Shown here piece by piece: positions 16,901 to 29,656 of a stretch of DNA of 64,000 nt. This DNA comes from Xiphias gladius. Its lineage: Eukaryota > Chordata > Actinopteri > Istiophoriformes > Xiphiidae. A program made the translations under genes and the position numbers. The notes beneath the pieces were generated by a model. The model had not been told where the DNA came from. It ran no database searches and was given only the letters and a program-made list of their open reading frames with translations. The first letter of the stretch is position 1. Each line of letters opens with the position of its first letter. Location of the stretch: contig NC_053418.1 of the NCBI RefSeq assembly GCF_016859285.1, forward strand, positions 22,809,829 to 22,873,828, written 5' to 3'.

Positions 16901-19322
16901 CAAGTTAAACACACCGCATCCTCACAGGGGAAAATGGGCTCCAGTAAATGGGACTTACTGGAAACGGAAAAGGGCAAGGGAGTGTGTAAATAATGCAAGA
17001 ATATTTATATCTGCAGTGTAAAGCAACTGCTAATGCTACAGAAAAGTATCAGAGTATCACTTATATTCAGATTCAGCCTCAGATCCGGCTTGTATTACAA
17101 ATTATCCTAAAAGAGCTTTATGGTTTTCAAAGGCTTGTGCTGTGATTGTATGCACCAAAAAAACACAGATATCCTAACTCTCCTTACTCATACATCAATA
17201 AAGCTTCCTTCAGTGACTCACATTCATTTTATAAATCAGTATACTGTCTCTAACACAAAAAAAAAAATCACTCAGATATAAGTAGCGTGCATACCTCAGC
17301 CACACTCACGCAATCCTCTAAATGTGTTATTTTAATAATGGGAAATGTTTTCTAAATTTTTTTATCCGCATTAACATACCCACTGATAGACGATCAAGTA
17401 ACACATCTAAATAAGGGTAAAAACATATGCTCAAATGATCGAGTCGGTATGAGTTTATGTGATCTCTAATGGATCATCAGTTACTGACTGTTACTTCATA
17501 CATTCATTTAGATGCCACCAAATTAGGGTTAATTCAATGTGTGAGTCTGAAATGCACTTTTCTATGTAATAGGATTCAGCTAACTTGATGGAATATGCTA
17601 TAAATTAATGTATGAAGTAACTGTGATTTAACAGTCCTTAATTGATGACCCATTAAGTGTGAACTAATCACATGGAGTCAAAGTGACTTGATCATTTATT
17701 AATGGGAAGCAACAGGATAGTTCAAGATACATCCCACATTTCATCATTACATCACATTACATCATTACATTACATGATACATTACATTAATTCATCATCA
17801 TTGTAATAAAAAGTATTAGTCATGCATTACTTCAGCAAATGTTTTGTGCCAAAGATTTACCTGATTGTCTTTCAATGTGTATTTTCAAGCAGACTGAAAA
17901 TTTAGAACCATGCTCCATTATAAAAATAACACATTTAGGGGACCGTGTAACTTATGCTTTACTTAAACATATGTTTGGCACCAGTGTTATAAAGTGCTAC
18001 CGATGATCATACATCTGGATTAGATTATTTCAGTCAAGCGAGTGCAGTAGTTCATGAGAACTGTTTCACAACAGTGAAAATGTTTAAAGATGAACTATTT
18101 AGCAATGTTAGGGAATCCTGGATCTGTGTTTCTTGGCCTAATCTTTTACCAAGTTTCTCTGAAATCTGTCAGAGACATCTTGCTTTCTAACAATGAAGCA
18201 AGTCATACACCATGACTTCTTTGGTGGAGATAATAACATGGAGTTATCTGTAGCATCTTCTGCTGTATTTCACTGGTACTGTAGCATTTCCACAAATGCA
18301 TCTTTTTTTTCGTTCCTGTCCTAAAAGTGTAGTGGTCGAGCAGCTCCTGTTTAAGATTTATCTTTTACTGTTCTGAATCTGTGCTATATAAGAGCTCTGT
18401 CCTCTTGTCCCTCAGAGCTTTAAGCTCAAGCAGCTGGCGTACTCAGATGTTTTGGCTCCTCTGTTTACACTAGTAAATCCCCATGCTGGAGTCTCTGTGT
18501 CAGCCTTCTGCTCCAAGCCGTCACAGTCACCCCTTCCTTTATACAACACAGGAAACACAACATAAAACCAGGGCCTTGTTCCCAAGTCACAGATAGGGGA
18601 ATCATTCTAAGATCCTTTTAGGCCCTGAGCTAAAACTTGAACTGTTATGTGCTTTTTTTGTGTCTAAGAGTCATCAGAGTAAACCCGCTCTCTTTCTCTT
18701 CATGTTCCCAAACAGTCTCAAGACAACCCTACAGAAAAAGCTGTCCAGTGACACTGTCGATTTGTCCGGCATCCCTCTGTCCACTCGTGATGTCCGTCAA
18801 GTGGCCTTTTACCTCCAAAACAACAGAGACAGTGTGGTTGCTGTGGACATCAGCTTCACCGAACTCCAGGACGAGAACTTGAGGCTTCTCCTGCCTCTTC
18901 TCGCCTCGCTGCCCAAACTCAGCACCCTGGCTCTCAATGGTAACCGCCTCACCCTGGCTATCCTCAAAGACCTCACTGAGATGCTCAAAGACCCCAAGAA
19001 GTTCTCCAGCCTGGCCTGGATCGACCTGGGCAACAACGTGGACATTTTCACCATGCCTCAGCCGCTGCTAGTCGCGTTGCGTCGGCGCTGTAGCCTGAAG
19101 AGCAGTTTACCCACCATCTACGAGTACACAGAGGGCCAACCCTACTGCTACCACCTGGAGACTTCCATCGAGGAGCCCAGCCACTACGAGGAGGAGGAGG
19201 AGGAGGAGGAAGAGGCGGAGGATGACGAGGATGACATGGGGAACAAATTCGAGCTGGAGCCGTGGGGTTTAGGGGAGAAGCAGCTCTCCAAAGACTTCAC
19301 CCTTCACTACTGTGAGAGGTGA
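7966..19322 (+). CDS. lrrc75b: Leucine-rich repeat-containing protein 75B
   Basis: Coding exons 7966-8247, 11179-11307, 12261-12373 and 18716-19322 (phases 0,0,2) give 376 aa, longer than my recollection of about 315 aa for human LRRC75B. Diagnostic blocks are DPISHELLLSLAREMQCPKK in exon 2, SDKICRQLIYHLTPHSK in exon 3, and VDLSGIPLSTRDV plus LALNGNRLT and WIDLGNNVDI in the leucine-rich last exon. These match LRRC75B rather than LRRC75A. The N-terminus MGSRLS fits the N-myristoylation consensus (Gly2, Ser6). A run of 11 Glu/Ala-Glu residues encoded at about 19189-19225 makes an acidic tail, and the protein ends in YCER. Its molecular function is poorly defined; mammalian LRRC75B has been linked to muscle differentiation. 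The last exon alone encodes the leucine-rich region after a 6.3-kb intron. Confidence 0.93.
10500..10536. other. Perfect 14-bp hairpin in lrrc75b intron 1
   Basis: TCAAAGCTGACAGT (10500-10513) is the exact reverse complement of ACTGTCAGCTTTGA (10523-10536), with a nine-base loop. GAG and CTC three bases further out can extend the stem past one mismatch. No known ncRNA family is recognised. Confidence 0.75.
13619..14133. mobile_element. Teleost MITE-like element with long terminal inverted repeats, copy 2
   Basis: The left end carries TTTTGGGAAATACACTAACT and GATCGATACCACTCTCAT. The right end carries the inverse (ATGAGAGTGGTATCAGTC, then CTTTCCCAAATGTTGAAC). The interior has GTTAGCTTAGCTTAGCACAA and ACTGGAAACAGG. 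The most complete of the three copies, in lrrc75b intron 3. No coding capacity. Confidence 0.75.
15765..15968 (+). repeat. Diverged interspersed repeat fragment
   Basis: Begins GAGCAGGATTACACAAAAAG, continues with CATCAAACTTGGCGGAGGGA and AAGAACCCGTTACATTTTGG, and ends GGTCTGCGCCCTACTGAGCA. This succession is one I recognise from many copies in fish genomes, but I will not assign a family name. Lies in lrrc75b intron 3; no ORF of note. Confidence 0.5.
17431..17698. mobile_element. Fold-back element with ~80-100 bp imperfect inverted arms
   Basis: The left arm (17431-17510) and the reverse complement of the right arm (17600-17698) share, in order, TGATC(G/A)AGTC, ATGTGAT, TAATGG(A/G)TCATCA, GACTGTTA and GTTACTTCATACATT. 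The unpaired centre is about 90 bp. The structure is that of a non-autonomous DNA transposon (MITE). Lies in lrrc75b intron 3. Confidence 0.65.
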
Positions 19323-21060
19323 TGGGTTATTTTGTCTCTGAGGCTCTTTCAACTGTGGATGAAATGTCGTCCCACAGCACTCCGTTACTTCCTTCGCCCT
19401 CTCGCCCTCACACCACGAGCTCAGTCACCCTTCGAGGCACGAGGGAGACCAGTGCCCACATTGTGAACTTCTCGTCCCGACACAGCTATCTAACTATTCC
19501 TAACCATCTCTGAGTTAACCCACACAAGATAGTGACAGTCACAACGGCGGACTTACTGTGTTGGTGGATGGTGCTCTTGGGAACAAGGTGCGGTTTCATT
19601 GGAGGGGGGCTGGAAGAGTTAATGAACCGGTGCTCGCTGTCTCTCTCTCCCCCTCTATCTCTCTCTCTATCTCCCTCTCTCTCTCTGTGACAGTGGCAGC
19701 TGAGGAGCCAATCCCAAGGAGATTTAGATCAGTTGGTTGGATGGAGGAGCAGCATCCCTGCGGTAGCTGAAGTGGAACCCGGGTTAGTTTGGAAACAGTG
19801 GGTCCCTCTGGGTTCTCCACCGGGACTGAGACTCTCTCTGGCAGGCAGGGCCTAGCTCCACATTGTGTGTTCTCTGTTAATCTCTCAACAAAAGCTATGA
19901 CACAAGTTCAACAGACTATACAGCCGACGACCTGTCACGTGATGCTGGCAAAACTGCTAGGTCAAGACTTTTTGCGTTTTCCCCCCCTTTCCAAATGTCC
20001 ACTTGTGAATACCCACGCAGCCCTTGTGTAGATGTAAATGAGGACACAAAACATGGCTCTGTTGTGTTTCCACAGGCTATTTTTGTGCACTTTTGGTGAA
20101 CAAAGCAATCTTAGAAGACAACAGGTAGGACTCAACAATGGATAGCTGTCACTGATTGTTTTTGTACTTGCCTAAATGCTGATATTCACCTCTTTGTAAT
20201 TATGGAACTGTTGTAGTCATCACCACAGTGTTTCAGTACATTTATGACACTACAGCCAACTGTAATATGGGCCACTGAGTCTGTGCCGTGCCCAAACTGC
20301 CCTTCCTACTGCCGTTTGTCTCTACAAATATGTTGTCATTTCCATTTATTGAAATTCAGTGGCCCTGTGTTCGTTATGAGACACAGTCATGACTGTTATC
20401 TATTGGTTATAGTCTATTTATAGTAGCACATAATGATTCAGTTAGACTGACCAAAACACTGCAATGCACTTTAAGGCACTATTCTTTTTATATTTCAGTT
20501 TTCTCCATAGCAAATACTCTGTGTACATTGTTTATAACTAGAGATATTTACAAAGCAGAAGCTGAAAGCGTACCTCTTTGAGGTGAAATGATGACCAAAT
20601 GGCTCATGATTGTTAGAAGGATCATTAAAAACAAAAATCACCGGATATATAATAAATGTGAAAGTGTGTGTTATATGTGTTTGTAACAGTAAAATGTCTG
20701 ATTACTGCTGTAATTATTTGTGTTATTGTTTTGGTGTTTTGTCTTTTGTCCGGGTCTGTAATTATAATAAGGACTCTAATGACTATGAAACTGAGCCCAG
20801 TGACCTCCTGCTGTAGGCTTGAACAGTAAACAGAAAGGGACGTGGCCGATGGGATTTCACCGCAAAACAGAAATTAGTCCAGTCAATGTAAATTATAATC
20901 TTTTACAACTTTTATGTTAAATGTTTAGTCTGAATAATGGAGAGCACTGTCAACTTGGGTTGTAGTTTATGTTACGTGTGTCAAACTCTTCCTTGTTGTA
21001 GCCTGTGTGTATTTGTCTCATGCCAAACACTAACTGCCAATAAAAGAACCGATCCAAACT
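19323..21060 (+). other. lrrc75b: 3'UTR of lrrc75b
   Basis: Sequence from the TGA at 19320-19322 to just past the AATAAA at 21039-21044 (GCCAATAAAAGAACC). It includes a CT-rich run at about 19640-19690. No separate gene is supported here; the reading frames are short and unrelated to known proteins. Confidence 0.6.
21039..21044 (+). other. lrrc75b: Polyadenylation signal for lrrc75b
   Basis: Canonical AATAAA on the plus strand 1.7 kb after the lrrc75b stop, with a T/G-rich stretch (GATTTGTTTTATTTG) starting about 25 bases downstream, as expected of a cleavage site. Confidence 0.6.
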
Positions 21061-22957
21061 GAGAAGTGATTTGTTTTATTTGAAGGTCTCCACATTAGAA
21101 GAAAAGAGTGTATCGAGTGGTTGCAACATCTGGGTCACAAGCACAACCTGCAGACGCTCACAGAAACAAACAGAGGATTTATTTATGCAGATTAGTCTGC
21201 ATATAGGGCAATAAAAGAAATCAAATCCAACCATGCTGTTGGGATTGGCTGTGGCTGGACTTGTTTCCGAGCCAGCAGATCATCTGTGCCGCTGTGTGCT
21301 GTCAGGGAAACGCCTGAGCTGCCACCGTTCACCAGGGAAAGGCAGGGTGGTCATGGCATGAGGCCCTACCCATGATCCTCTCCTGGCAACCTTTTGTTCC
21401 TGCTGCCAGACATGGTAATGTGGCATTTGCAACAGGTGGCTCCTATAAGGTCAGGGCACAGTGTGACTGTCACACCCCCCCGAGGCCCAAATACCATGTG
21501 ACAGGGCAACGGAGCCAACCCCGAAAATCACCAGGATCTTATTATCTGACCTTTTCCTGTCCGGATTGATTTATTTCCCCTTTGATGAAAAATAACAAAA
21601 AAACAATTTCTTTTATTTATTCTGTGAATTGAAAATATGGCTCACGCAGGCATTTGGACAGACGTGGAAAGTGCATCATATTTCTTCACAAACTTTCTCT
21701 GAAACTGGTCTCCTGTGTGTGTGAGTCACTATGTGATCTGATTATCTTTCCCCAGCGGCAGCATGCAGCTTCCCAAAAATGAAAAATCATTTATGAAAAA
21801 AACAGCACAGGGAAGCCATGCAGATTGTTCAGAATTCATTACGGCACAAAGAAATGGATTTACAGAGCCGATTTCAATAGCGGTGACTTCAGGTCAAAGG
21901 GACTGACCAGCCAGCTGAGGGCCGCTTTGGTGCATCAAAAAAAAGCACTTGCCATTATTAGTTGTTTGCCATAAATTGCAACCAGGATTTATTTATTTTT
22001 TGTCCTCTCATTAATTATAAGTTTTTGAAATCTTGTTATGGATTTAACTCTTCATCCACTTATTCTGTTTTCTTAGTTTTGCACCCACTCCATGCGACTA
22101 AACTCCTTTACAGTGAAAAGCATATGCAGTCCATCTCAAGCACTTTTTCTAACTGTGTTGGACTCAGTTTAAGAATGACGCAGACATCCATGTGTGTCTA
22201 TAAAATGTATTTGAGTAATATTTAAAAAAAAAAAAAAGTTTTAGTCAGTTTGTGATAACTACCCTTCAAAGTATGGATGGCTAACACAAAATTCTTGCAG
22301 GATGTTATACTGAAAATCAGGTTTTAGGATGTTTTAGCATAGTATTCATTATAGTATATGACGGAGGTAAGCTCAGTTCTCCTGTACTGAGAGTGTGAAT
22401 ACATAATAACAGCAATGAACAAGTTGATGAGACAGTCTAAAATAGCAGCTATGTAGCTATTTCACAGTACAGTATAGCTATGTATTTTATGCCTCAAATA
22501 TTAACATGAATGTACTATCAAGTCACTTGTATGAAGTGAAAAATGCAATGAATGAACAATGATCAGTACTGTCCCCTACTTTACAACAGAAACATGTCAG
22601 AAAAGGCACGAGAGATAAAAATGTGTACAGACAGTCTGAACAGAAGAGTCACAGGAGACCTCCTGCTCTTATTTTATGATAGTATCTGACCAGACACTAT
22701 CACAAGTAAGAGCAGTGGTTTCTTCTTGCACAGTAAAATCCATCATGTCAGTGTTACAGTCAGAGGCCACATGTTTAACTGCTACAGGCTACTGTTAGCG
22801 TTCAGCTGAAGACGCCTGTAGCGCCTTCAGCGCCTTGTACAATGATTTTCCAGCAGGACAAATACCATCTGTTGCGGCTTTTGTGGGTTTGTGGCAGCAG
22901 GAACGTCTCTGTAACCTTTAGGCCATCCTGCATAACCAATGCCACTGACTCCCGGTC
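21061..22957. other. Spacer between convergent lrrc75b and the GGT5-type gene
   Basis: Should contain the 3'UTR of the minus-strand GGT5-type gene. TTTATT near 21990 (AATAAA on the minus strand) is a possible distal signal, but it is not well supported. No coding exon seen. Confidence 0.35.
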
Positions 22958-25900
22958 TCAGTAACCAGCTGCTTGGCCCAGTTTCCTGGCATCAGACACT
23001 GCACAGATACAGCCGTCCTCCTTCTCCACAGCGTTGACCACATTGTAGAAATGGTTTGCTGTTTCTTGATTGTGTCCCAAAGCTTTTAGAGCCTCGATTA
23101 CCTCCTGAAGGGAAAAGAGTAGAGGAGGCTTAGATAGAACAAAAACAGGATGATGTGTTACTTTATCAAATAAAGGCATTGAATGTATTACCATGTCAAA
23201 TTTGGGCTCAAACTTCAAAGCATTTTGAGAGTCGACAAAAACAACTGGAGCAGCGATCGCCTCCTTCAGGCTCTTTCCAAACCAAAGGTGGTTCATGAGT
23301 GTCTGGAGGAGAGGCACAACAGTACATTGTAATCTGCCAGATGGGAAAGTGATGATTACAGAACGGATTATGGACACGGTGAAGACACTCGTGAAGGCAG
23401 CTCTTACTATGACAACAGTGAGGGGCATTAGTCTGCAGCAATTTATCTTAATGGCACTCAGCGTGATTGCCATGGACACGTACCGAGGCGATCCCTGTCG
23501 TGATCATACTCCCGCCAGTCGATCCAATCACCAGCGTCTTCGACTCAGACTTCAGCACAGCGGGGGCCATGGAGGAGGGAGGCTGCTCCCCTGCCAACGC
23601 AACAAAAGCCTTGACTGACAGGACAGACGGCTACAATTCAGACTCATCAATGTGAGAAGGACGAGAAGACAATAATCATAAATGTAATCAGTCAAGTGCC
23701 TTTGAAGGCTGGGAATCACGGACGTACATCCGAGGGTGAAGGGCATTTATTCAACCCTCACATGTGACTTTACCTTTGTTCAACAGCTGACATCAGGCTA
23801 CAAGGATGTTTCATCCTCTCTATAAAAATCATCACTTCTTTTGAATATGCTCCATACGTTTAATAAAACATCTCAATAAACTTCCAAAACAAACAAGTGA
23901 AAATCAAGAATACGCTACTAAGAGTGTTTATTTTATATAGATTGTGTTTCTACAATATAGCAATATTAATTCAGTGGTTTTCTTTTTGTCATTTTTGAGC
24001 AATTGAGGTGGAAACCTGAACTGTCAAACAAATTATGAATATTTCTAAAATCAACTAATCTTACTCTTCTGACCTTGTTAAAGCCCAAAATAAAATACAA
24101 AACATAGAAATTACCATTAAGCACTGTTGTTACTACTTCAAGTAAGGAAATGTTTCATGTTGCGAGGGCTATTCATGAACACTTATATTCCTTTTGTTTT
24201 TCAAAAGAAATGTACAGTATGTTATCCTGCATTGTGATGTTGCTTATGTGTGAGGTCAGTCAGACTATAAAGAGGTGTTACTCCTTGTTAGGCATCCACA
24301 GCCATCCAGACGGACTTATTTTGGGTTCGGGTGGGCAGTGCTGCCTAAGAGGTACTTTCAACACTGATCAAAGATATGGAGCACATGAAAATCCATTGTT
24401 TTTAACCAGGATTTACAGCTGGCGTCGCTGAGACCCCAAACAGGTTGAAATGAAGCTCAAAATAAAATTGAGAAGCAAATCTGATAATAGAAAAAGTCAC
24501 TGAGTATCAAGAAGATAAAACAATCTCAGATACAGTAAAATAGGTACTGTCCCCTCCATCTAATCAAGACATTTAACTCTGCCCAAGCTCCTGGAGCTGC
24601 TCATTGGATAACATTGCAAGACCCCTGGGATTGAGAGTTTGTACGTATATTTTGTGTTCCATCCTCAGCAATCCATGTTTAACAAGGGACAGAAAGTTAC
24701 TCTATGAATAAGAAAAAAACCATACCTGTACCTGTATTACTTGCATGATGGTTAAATGAAAATCATGCTGATATGATTACCAGGAGAGATGTGATCGACT
24801 CTTCCACAGAAGTCGGACAGCTCATTGTTGAGGATGACTCCAGTGCGCGGAGAGAAGACCTTGGAGCCAAATCTGTGAAGAAAATACATTAAACGAACTG
24901 GTTAGTGAGACTGTGACACTTGTGACACACACTTTTAAATCTCATTAATCCTCTCCTCTCAAACCAGCAGTAATATTTGATGGTTGGTTTCTCACTGTGA
25001 AATAACACTATTCAGATGCTGACATGTGGTTGATGGTGCTGGTGACAGACACAGCAGAGCCATCCTCAGCCAGCACAGACACATGCGTGGTGCCCATGCT
25101 GTCCGGATACGGGCCCGTGTTGTAGTACTCGGGATCATGGGTCCTGTCGGTGATGATCAGGCTCCGTATCTGGTCGGCAAAGCTGTCCTCTGTGAATTTC
25201 CTTGCCATCTGCAAGAAGTACAGAGCATTTTAAAAAACATGCCTTGCAAACACAAATTTTAAATGTAAAGTTATGACTGTATTTCAGTCTAGAAAAATTA
25301 AGAGGACAGATGAGTAGTAGGAGCGGGCTTCGAATTCTAATAGGGGTCAACACCCGTAGCTTCCCCCACCCGTAGCTTCCCCCACTTCAAGAGAGTGACA
25401 AACAAAACGCAACATTTCTTGGATCACCATAACAACACATGGAGGGGTTACAACCAAATGTGTTAGCTCATTTAGCTCATAAGGACTGGTGATATGCTCT
25501 CATACTATAAGCCTCACTTTAAAGTGGGAGGAAGGCCTGCTTCACTGGGGTTGAGGATTAAAGACTGAATAGTTCTTGGATTATTAGTAGCAATGGTGGG
25601 AAGTAAGTAAATGCATTTACTCAAGTGCTGCACCCTTGTACTCCCCTTGAGTCTTTCCATTTTACGCTTTATACTTTTACTGTACTATATTTCAGAGGGA
25701 GACACTGTACATTTAACTACATTTCTTTGAGACCATTAGTTACTTTGCAGATTCAGATTTATCATTTTCAGATTTTTGTTTTATACAAAGCACATGATGA
25801 ACAAATAAAATATCGCGCTTTCTTATAGATCAGACTTAACAGTGCATAAAGCCGTTGAAATGAGCTCCAGCTCCAGCTGTTCTGTCAAATAAGTAGATTT

Positions 25901-28900
25901 ACTTTTGATCTTTTAAGCACATTTTGCAGATAAGACTTCTAGACTTTTGCTTAGGTAATATTTGAAAGCAGGACTTTTACACTGGAGTACTGCTACTTTT
26001 ACTTAAGTAAAGGATCTAAATACATTTTCCAACACTGGTTATAAGCCATAACTAAACTTCACTACTTAAATGTAATGGTGATGTTTCCAGCAATAGCATG
26101 TGTAACTTTGTGCACAAATGTTCACAGGAGCATTTTGCGATTCTTACTTCTTCTGAGTTGAACTGTGGATCCCGGATGTATTTCTTCAATCCATTAGCAA
26201 ACTTAAAAGCTTCAACATAGCGGTGATAAGCCAGAGTCTTTTGTTCACCTGTCAGAGATGCTGAATTCAGGCCATATCCTGTGAATAAACACAAATTGGG
26301 GTTTTTTTGTTTTGTTGTTTGATTTTTTATTTAATTTAAGTGAATACAACTTCCAGAGAATGGGCTCGATCCTTTTCATGCGTGAAACAAAGACACACAA
26401 ATTCAGCATTCAGTCTCCTTATATGAGTAAACAACTCGTATATGCAACAACCAATAAGAGCGTTAATTTGGCTGGATCTGTTCAACGCATGAACATACTG
26501 TAGCTACCAGGCTTCATTATGTGATGTGAAAGTGTGGATGAGCAGCAGCTCTACAGTCTGTGTAGAGCAGGAACCTTTCATAATGTTAAGGATGAGGCTG
26601 AGGAGGATGCCGCCTGCAGGGGGTGGAGGTATGTACATCTGGTACTCTCCCAAAGAAACAGTCCACGCATCAGTCACTGTCACTTTATACAAATCCAAGT
26701 CCTGCACCGTGAGCGTTCCTCCTGAGGAAAAACATTGAAACAAATGGCTTTGCTAAGCGAAACTGAAGAAAACGCATCTGACCTCCACATAATCTAGACT
26801 TTTAATGGATCCAGGCAGCTCACACTGCAGTCCGTGAGTGATCGCTGCAGTGCTTTACAGACTCGATTGATTTGTTCATTTGTAATTAGATCACTGTGCC
26901 AGGCAGAGATAGAAAATAGCAGGAAAAAGAGAGTATGATGAAACCCGTCTCACAATACCTGCCTCCTCTATGTCACGGATTAAATCCTCTGCTATACTTC
27001 CATTGTAGAAGACATCTGCCCCGTGATTTGCAATCATCTCAAACGTGTCAGCCAGTTTCTCAAACTTCACTACATCACCAGTCTTCAGCAAGTTCCCATC
27101 CTTATCTGAATATAACTTCCTAAAGGACAAACACAATGAGAGAAAACGTCACTCAAATGAAGAAAGGTGAAATGTTCATTTTTTTGGTCACCATATTTTT
27201 TGGCTAACGGTTCCGTGGGTGTTTTTCATACCGTAGTGACTGGGTCTGGTTCGTATCAATGTATTGGATGTATCGACCTTGGACTGGAGGAATAGGAAAC
27301 CCTTCTCTGGCCAGTTGGATGGCCGGCTGGAAGAGGGTGGCCCACGGTAACTTCCCATAAAGCCTGTGTGCCAGTTCATAACCTCGAATTTCCCCTGGGA
27401 CCCCAATCCACTGGCTTCCTGGATGGATGGATGGATGGATGGATGGATGGATGGATGGATGGATGGATGGATGGATGGATAGGTAGGTAGGTCAGTGGTA
27501 GAAGGTTACTACATACATTTAATCAAGTTCTGTTGTTTCACAGTTTTGAGGTATCTTTACTCCACTATACTGATCTAACAGCTAATGTTGCTTGTTACTT
27601 TTCAGATGAAGATTTTAAAGTAAAAAAACAAAAAACAATGGAATTTTGTGTACAAGAACTTCATTTTTTTCTTTTTACCAACCACATTAATCCTCTCATG
27701 ACCCCGAGGAACCTGACCCCTAGGTTGGGAACCAGTGGACTAAATCAAACTGTATATAAAGTATCAAAAACTACCTCCACCTCAACCAGCTACAGCTGTA
27801 ACATGCTTTACCTCCTTCTATATTGTTTCCAAAAATGTATTTTTTTGATAAGCCTTTTTCATAACCTTATTCAACTGGGGTACATTTGTCGGCAAGTGTG
27901 TGTTTACTGTAAAATAAAATAAAATAAAGTAAATCAAAATTAAAAAGAAAAAGAATTTAAACAATTACAACAAATACCACCAGTTAAGAAAAAGCCATAA
28001 GATAAAAGTGAGTTTTAAGAAGAGATTTAAAGAGGATACTGAGTTCTACCACTGAAGAACCGGACAGCGTGGGCCTGGCCACCTTTAATCAAATGGTGGG
28101 TCAATAGGTACAGCAGAAAGAGAGATAACGTCCATATTGTTTTTAGTTCTTAACTTACTGATATTGTACACTAAACATTATTAAACACTTGTACAGTCTA
28201 CTAATGTTCTCCTTGTATCAGTTAGAGATCAACTTAAATAGGCTTACAAGCAGAAGTACAAGTTACAGCAAGATAAACAACTATGAGGACTGCTGTTCCA
28301 CTGTGTGTGCGTGTGTGGTCTTGGCTCCGAGCCAAAGAAGAAACAGACGGTTGCATGTCCAAGAAAGGACTGATAGTATCTTCAGCCCTTGACCTGAAAT
28401 ATATCTTTCAACTTTGTGCCCTAATGTGGTATATACAGGTCTCTAGATGTGAACCATGCTGAATTCCACAAAAGAAAAAGAGTTTGAAAAGAGGAAAATG
28501 TTTATGCCCATCCCATTCCTCCAGAATGATAATGCGGGAGCCCAGTAACCCAGTAACCTAATATCTAGCACAGCTGCCTGAGCAAGAAAAACGAGCAAGG
28601 TCGCCCACAAAGGGATTAGGAAAAGAAAACAATTAGACGTCTTTCTGTCAGAGCAGTACCTGACACCAGCTGGAAGGTCTTGGGACATGTCTTCAGCAGG
28701 TCAGATTTAAACTTCTGAGGTACAGTCTCTCTGGAGTTGATGATTTTCACTTTCCCTTTGGACAGAGGAGATATTGGCAATTAACTCTGGCACCGCGGCA
28801 GGGCAGTCGTTAGTTCTGCGGTGTTAGAGGGATGAATGAACGTGTCTGTTACCAGAGCGGTCCATCACCGTGAATATGGACCCCCCTCCGATGCCCATGC

Positions 28901-29519
28901 TCTGCGGGTTCATGACGGAGGTGCAGAGCAGCGCGGCGATGGCGCCATCTATCGCTGAGCCCCCTCTTTGAAGGATGTCCCTGGAGGGATTTCACGCTCA
29001 TTACTACCCATGTCAGTGTACATGTAGGCCCTGTTTTTAGTCAGGCTGCATGTACCTGCCAAGTGAGGCAAAGTTGTCTTTATGTTTCGCATAGGCCTTT
29101 TGTTATGTAGAGCACATCCCGCTTCCTTGTTATACAATATAACAGTCTTCTGATAGTTTTGTAAGTGCAGAGAAGCAACAATATAAACTGGTAATTTATT
29201 ACGTTTTTAACTGGTAGGTAAAGTTGATCTTAATAAGAAGTTGGCTCCCTAGAAACAGAGCTTGTTTACTGTGCGTAATTTGTGCGTAATTCATAACCAC
29301 TGACCAGTAGGAATGGAGTTATCTGAGTAGCCATAAGAAAAGTGTCACTCACCGTCCAATCTCTGAACATTTCCCTGAGTCTGCAGCCACTGCAGCACTT
29401 GAGAAAGTATCAACGGGACACTTGCGCCTCAAAAGCAGAACAATACACACGATTATAGTAACCACGCAGAGCAGCGTCAGTGCGCGACAAGTGTACACTC
29501 TCGCCTTTGACCTCGCCAT
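22958..29519 (-). CDS. ggt5: Gamma-glutamyltransferase 5-like, complete
   Basis: GGT5-type enzymes remove the gamma-glutamyl group from leukotriene C4 and other glutathione conjugates at the cell surface. Twelve coding exons: 29519-29353, 28980-28853, 28755-28660, 27418-27232, 27119-26959, 26721-26575, 26278-26148, 25208-25024, 24872-24781, 23614-23484, 23302-23192, 23104-22958; 560 aa, uninterrupted. A signal anchor spans about residues 12-30. The substrate-binding Arg is in [22 protein letters not shown] is GGT5-like, where GGT1 has a SGPVLALILN block. The nucleophile Thr is in [12 protein letters not shown], followed by TSTINHIFGSK. The oxyanion Ser pair is in PPSSM, and the protein ends LGQAAGY. 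Intron phases (2,1,1,2,1,1,0,2) equal those of the neighbouring GGT1-like gene. Exon 6 uses a weak donor (GTTCCT). Paralogue letter (a/b) cannot be decided. Confidence 0.94.
25590..26039. mobile_element. hAT-type non-autonomous element in the GGT5-type gene intron
   Basis: The left end CAATGGTGGGAAGTAAGTAA and the right end ATTTTCCAACACTGG, preceded by TACTTTTACTTAAGTAAAGG, are imperfect inverted copies of a terminal sequence widespread in teleost genomes. The interior has the usual alternating 'acttttactgtac' and 'ttacttttgatc' blocks and no coding capacity. Lies between the exons ending at 25208 and 26148. Confidence 0.6.
27421..27492. repeat. (GGAT)15 microsatellite plus (AGGT)3 abutting a splice acceptor
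   Basis: Sixty bases of pure GGAT (27421-27480), then three AGGT units. On the coding (minus) strand it reads (ATCC)n and ends exactly at the CAG acceptor of the exon 27418-27232 of the GGT5-type gene, so the repeat is the acceptor tract. Confidence 0.97.
27493..27870. repeat. Diverged teleost interspersed repeat
   Basis: Contains CTCATGACCCCGAGGAACCT, CCCTAGGTTGGGAACCAGTG and AACTGTATATAAAGTATCAA, a succession I recognise from a common teleost repeat, probably hAT-related. The ends are eroded. Lies in a GGT5-type gene intron. Confidence 0.45.
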
Positions 29520-29656
29520 GGATGATACTACCAGACGGCTCCGCCGGGATGCGGTCTCATCTCTCTTTTATAGGTGATCTCCTCTGAAACATTACAGCCT
29601 CACTGACTGACTGACCGGCTCGCTTCAGCAGAAGGGGCGTTCACTGGAAGGTGTGG

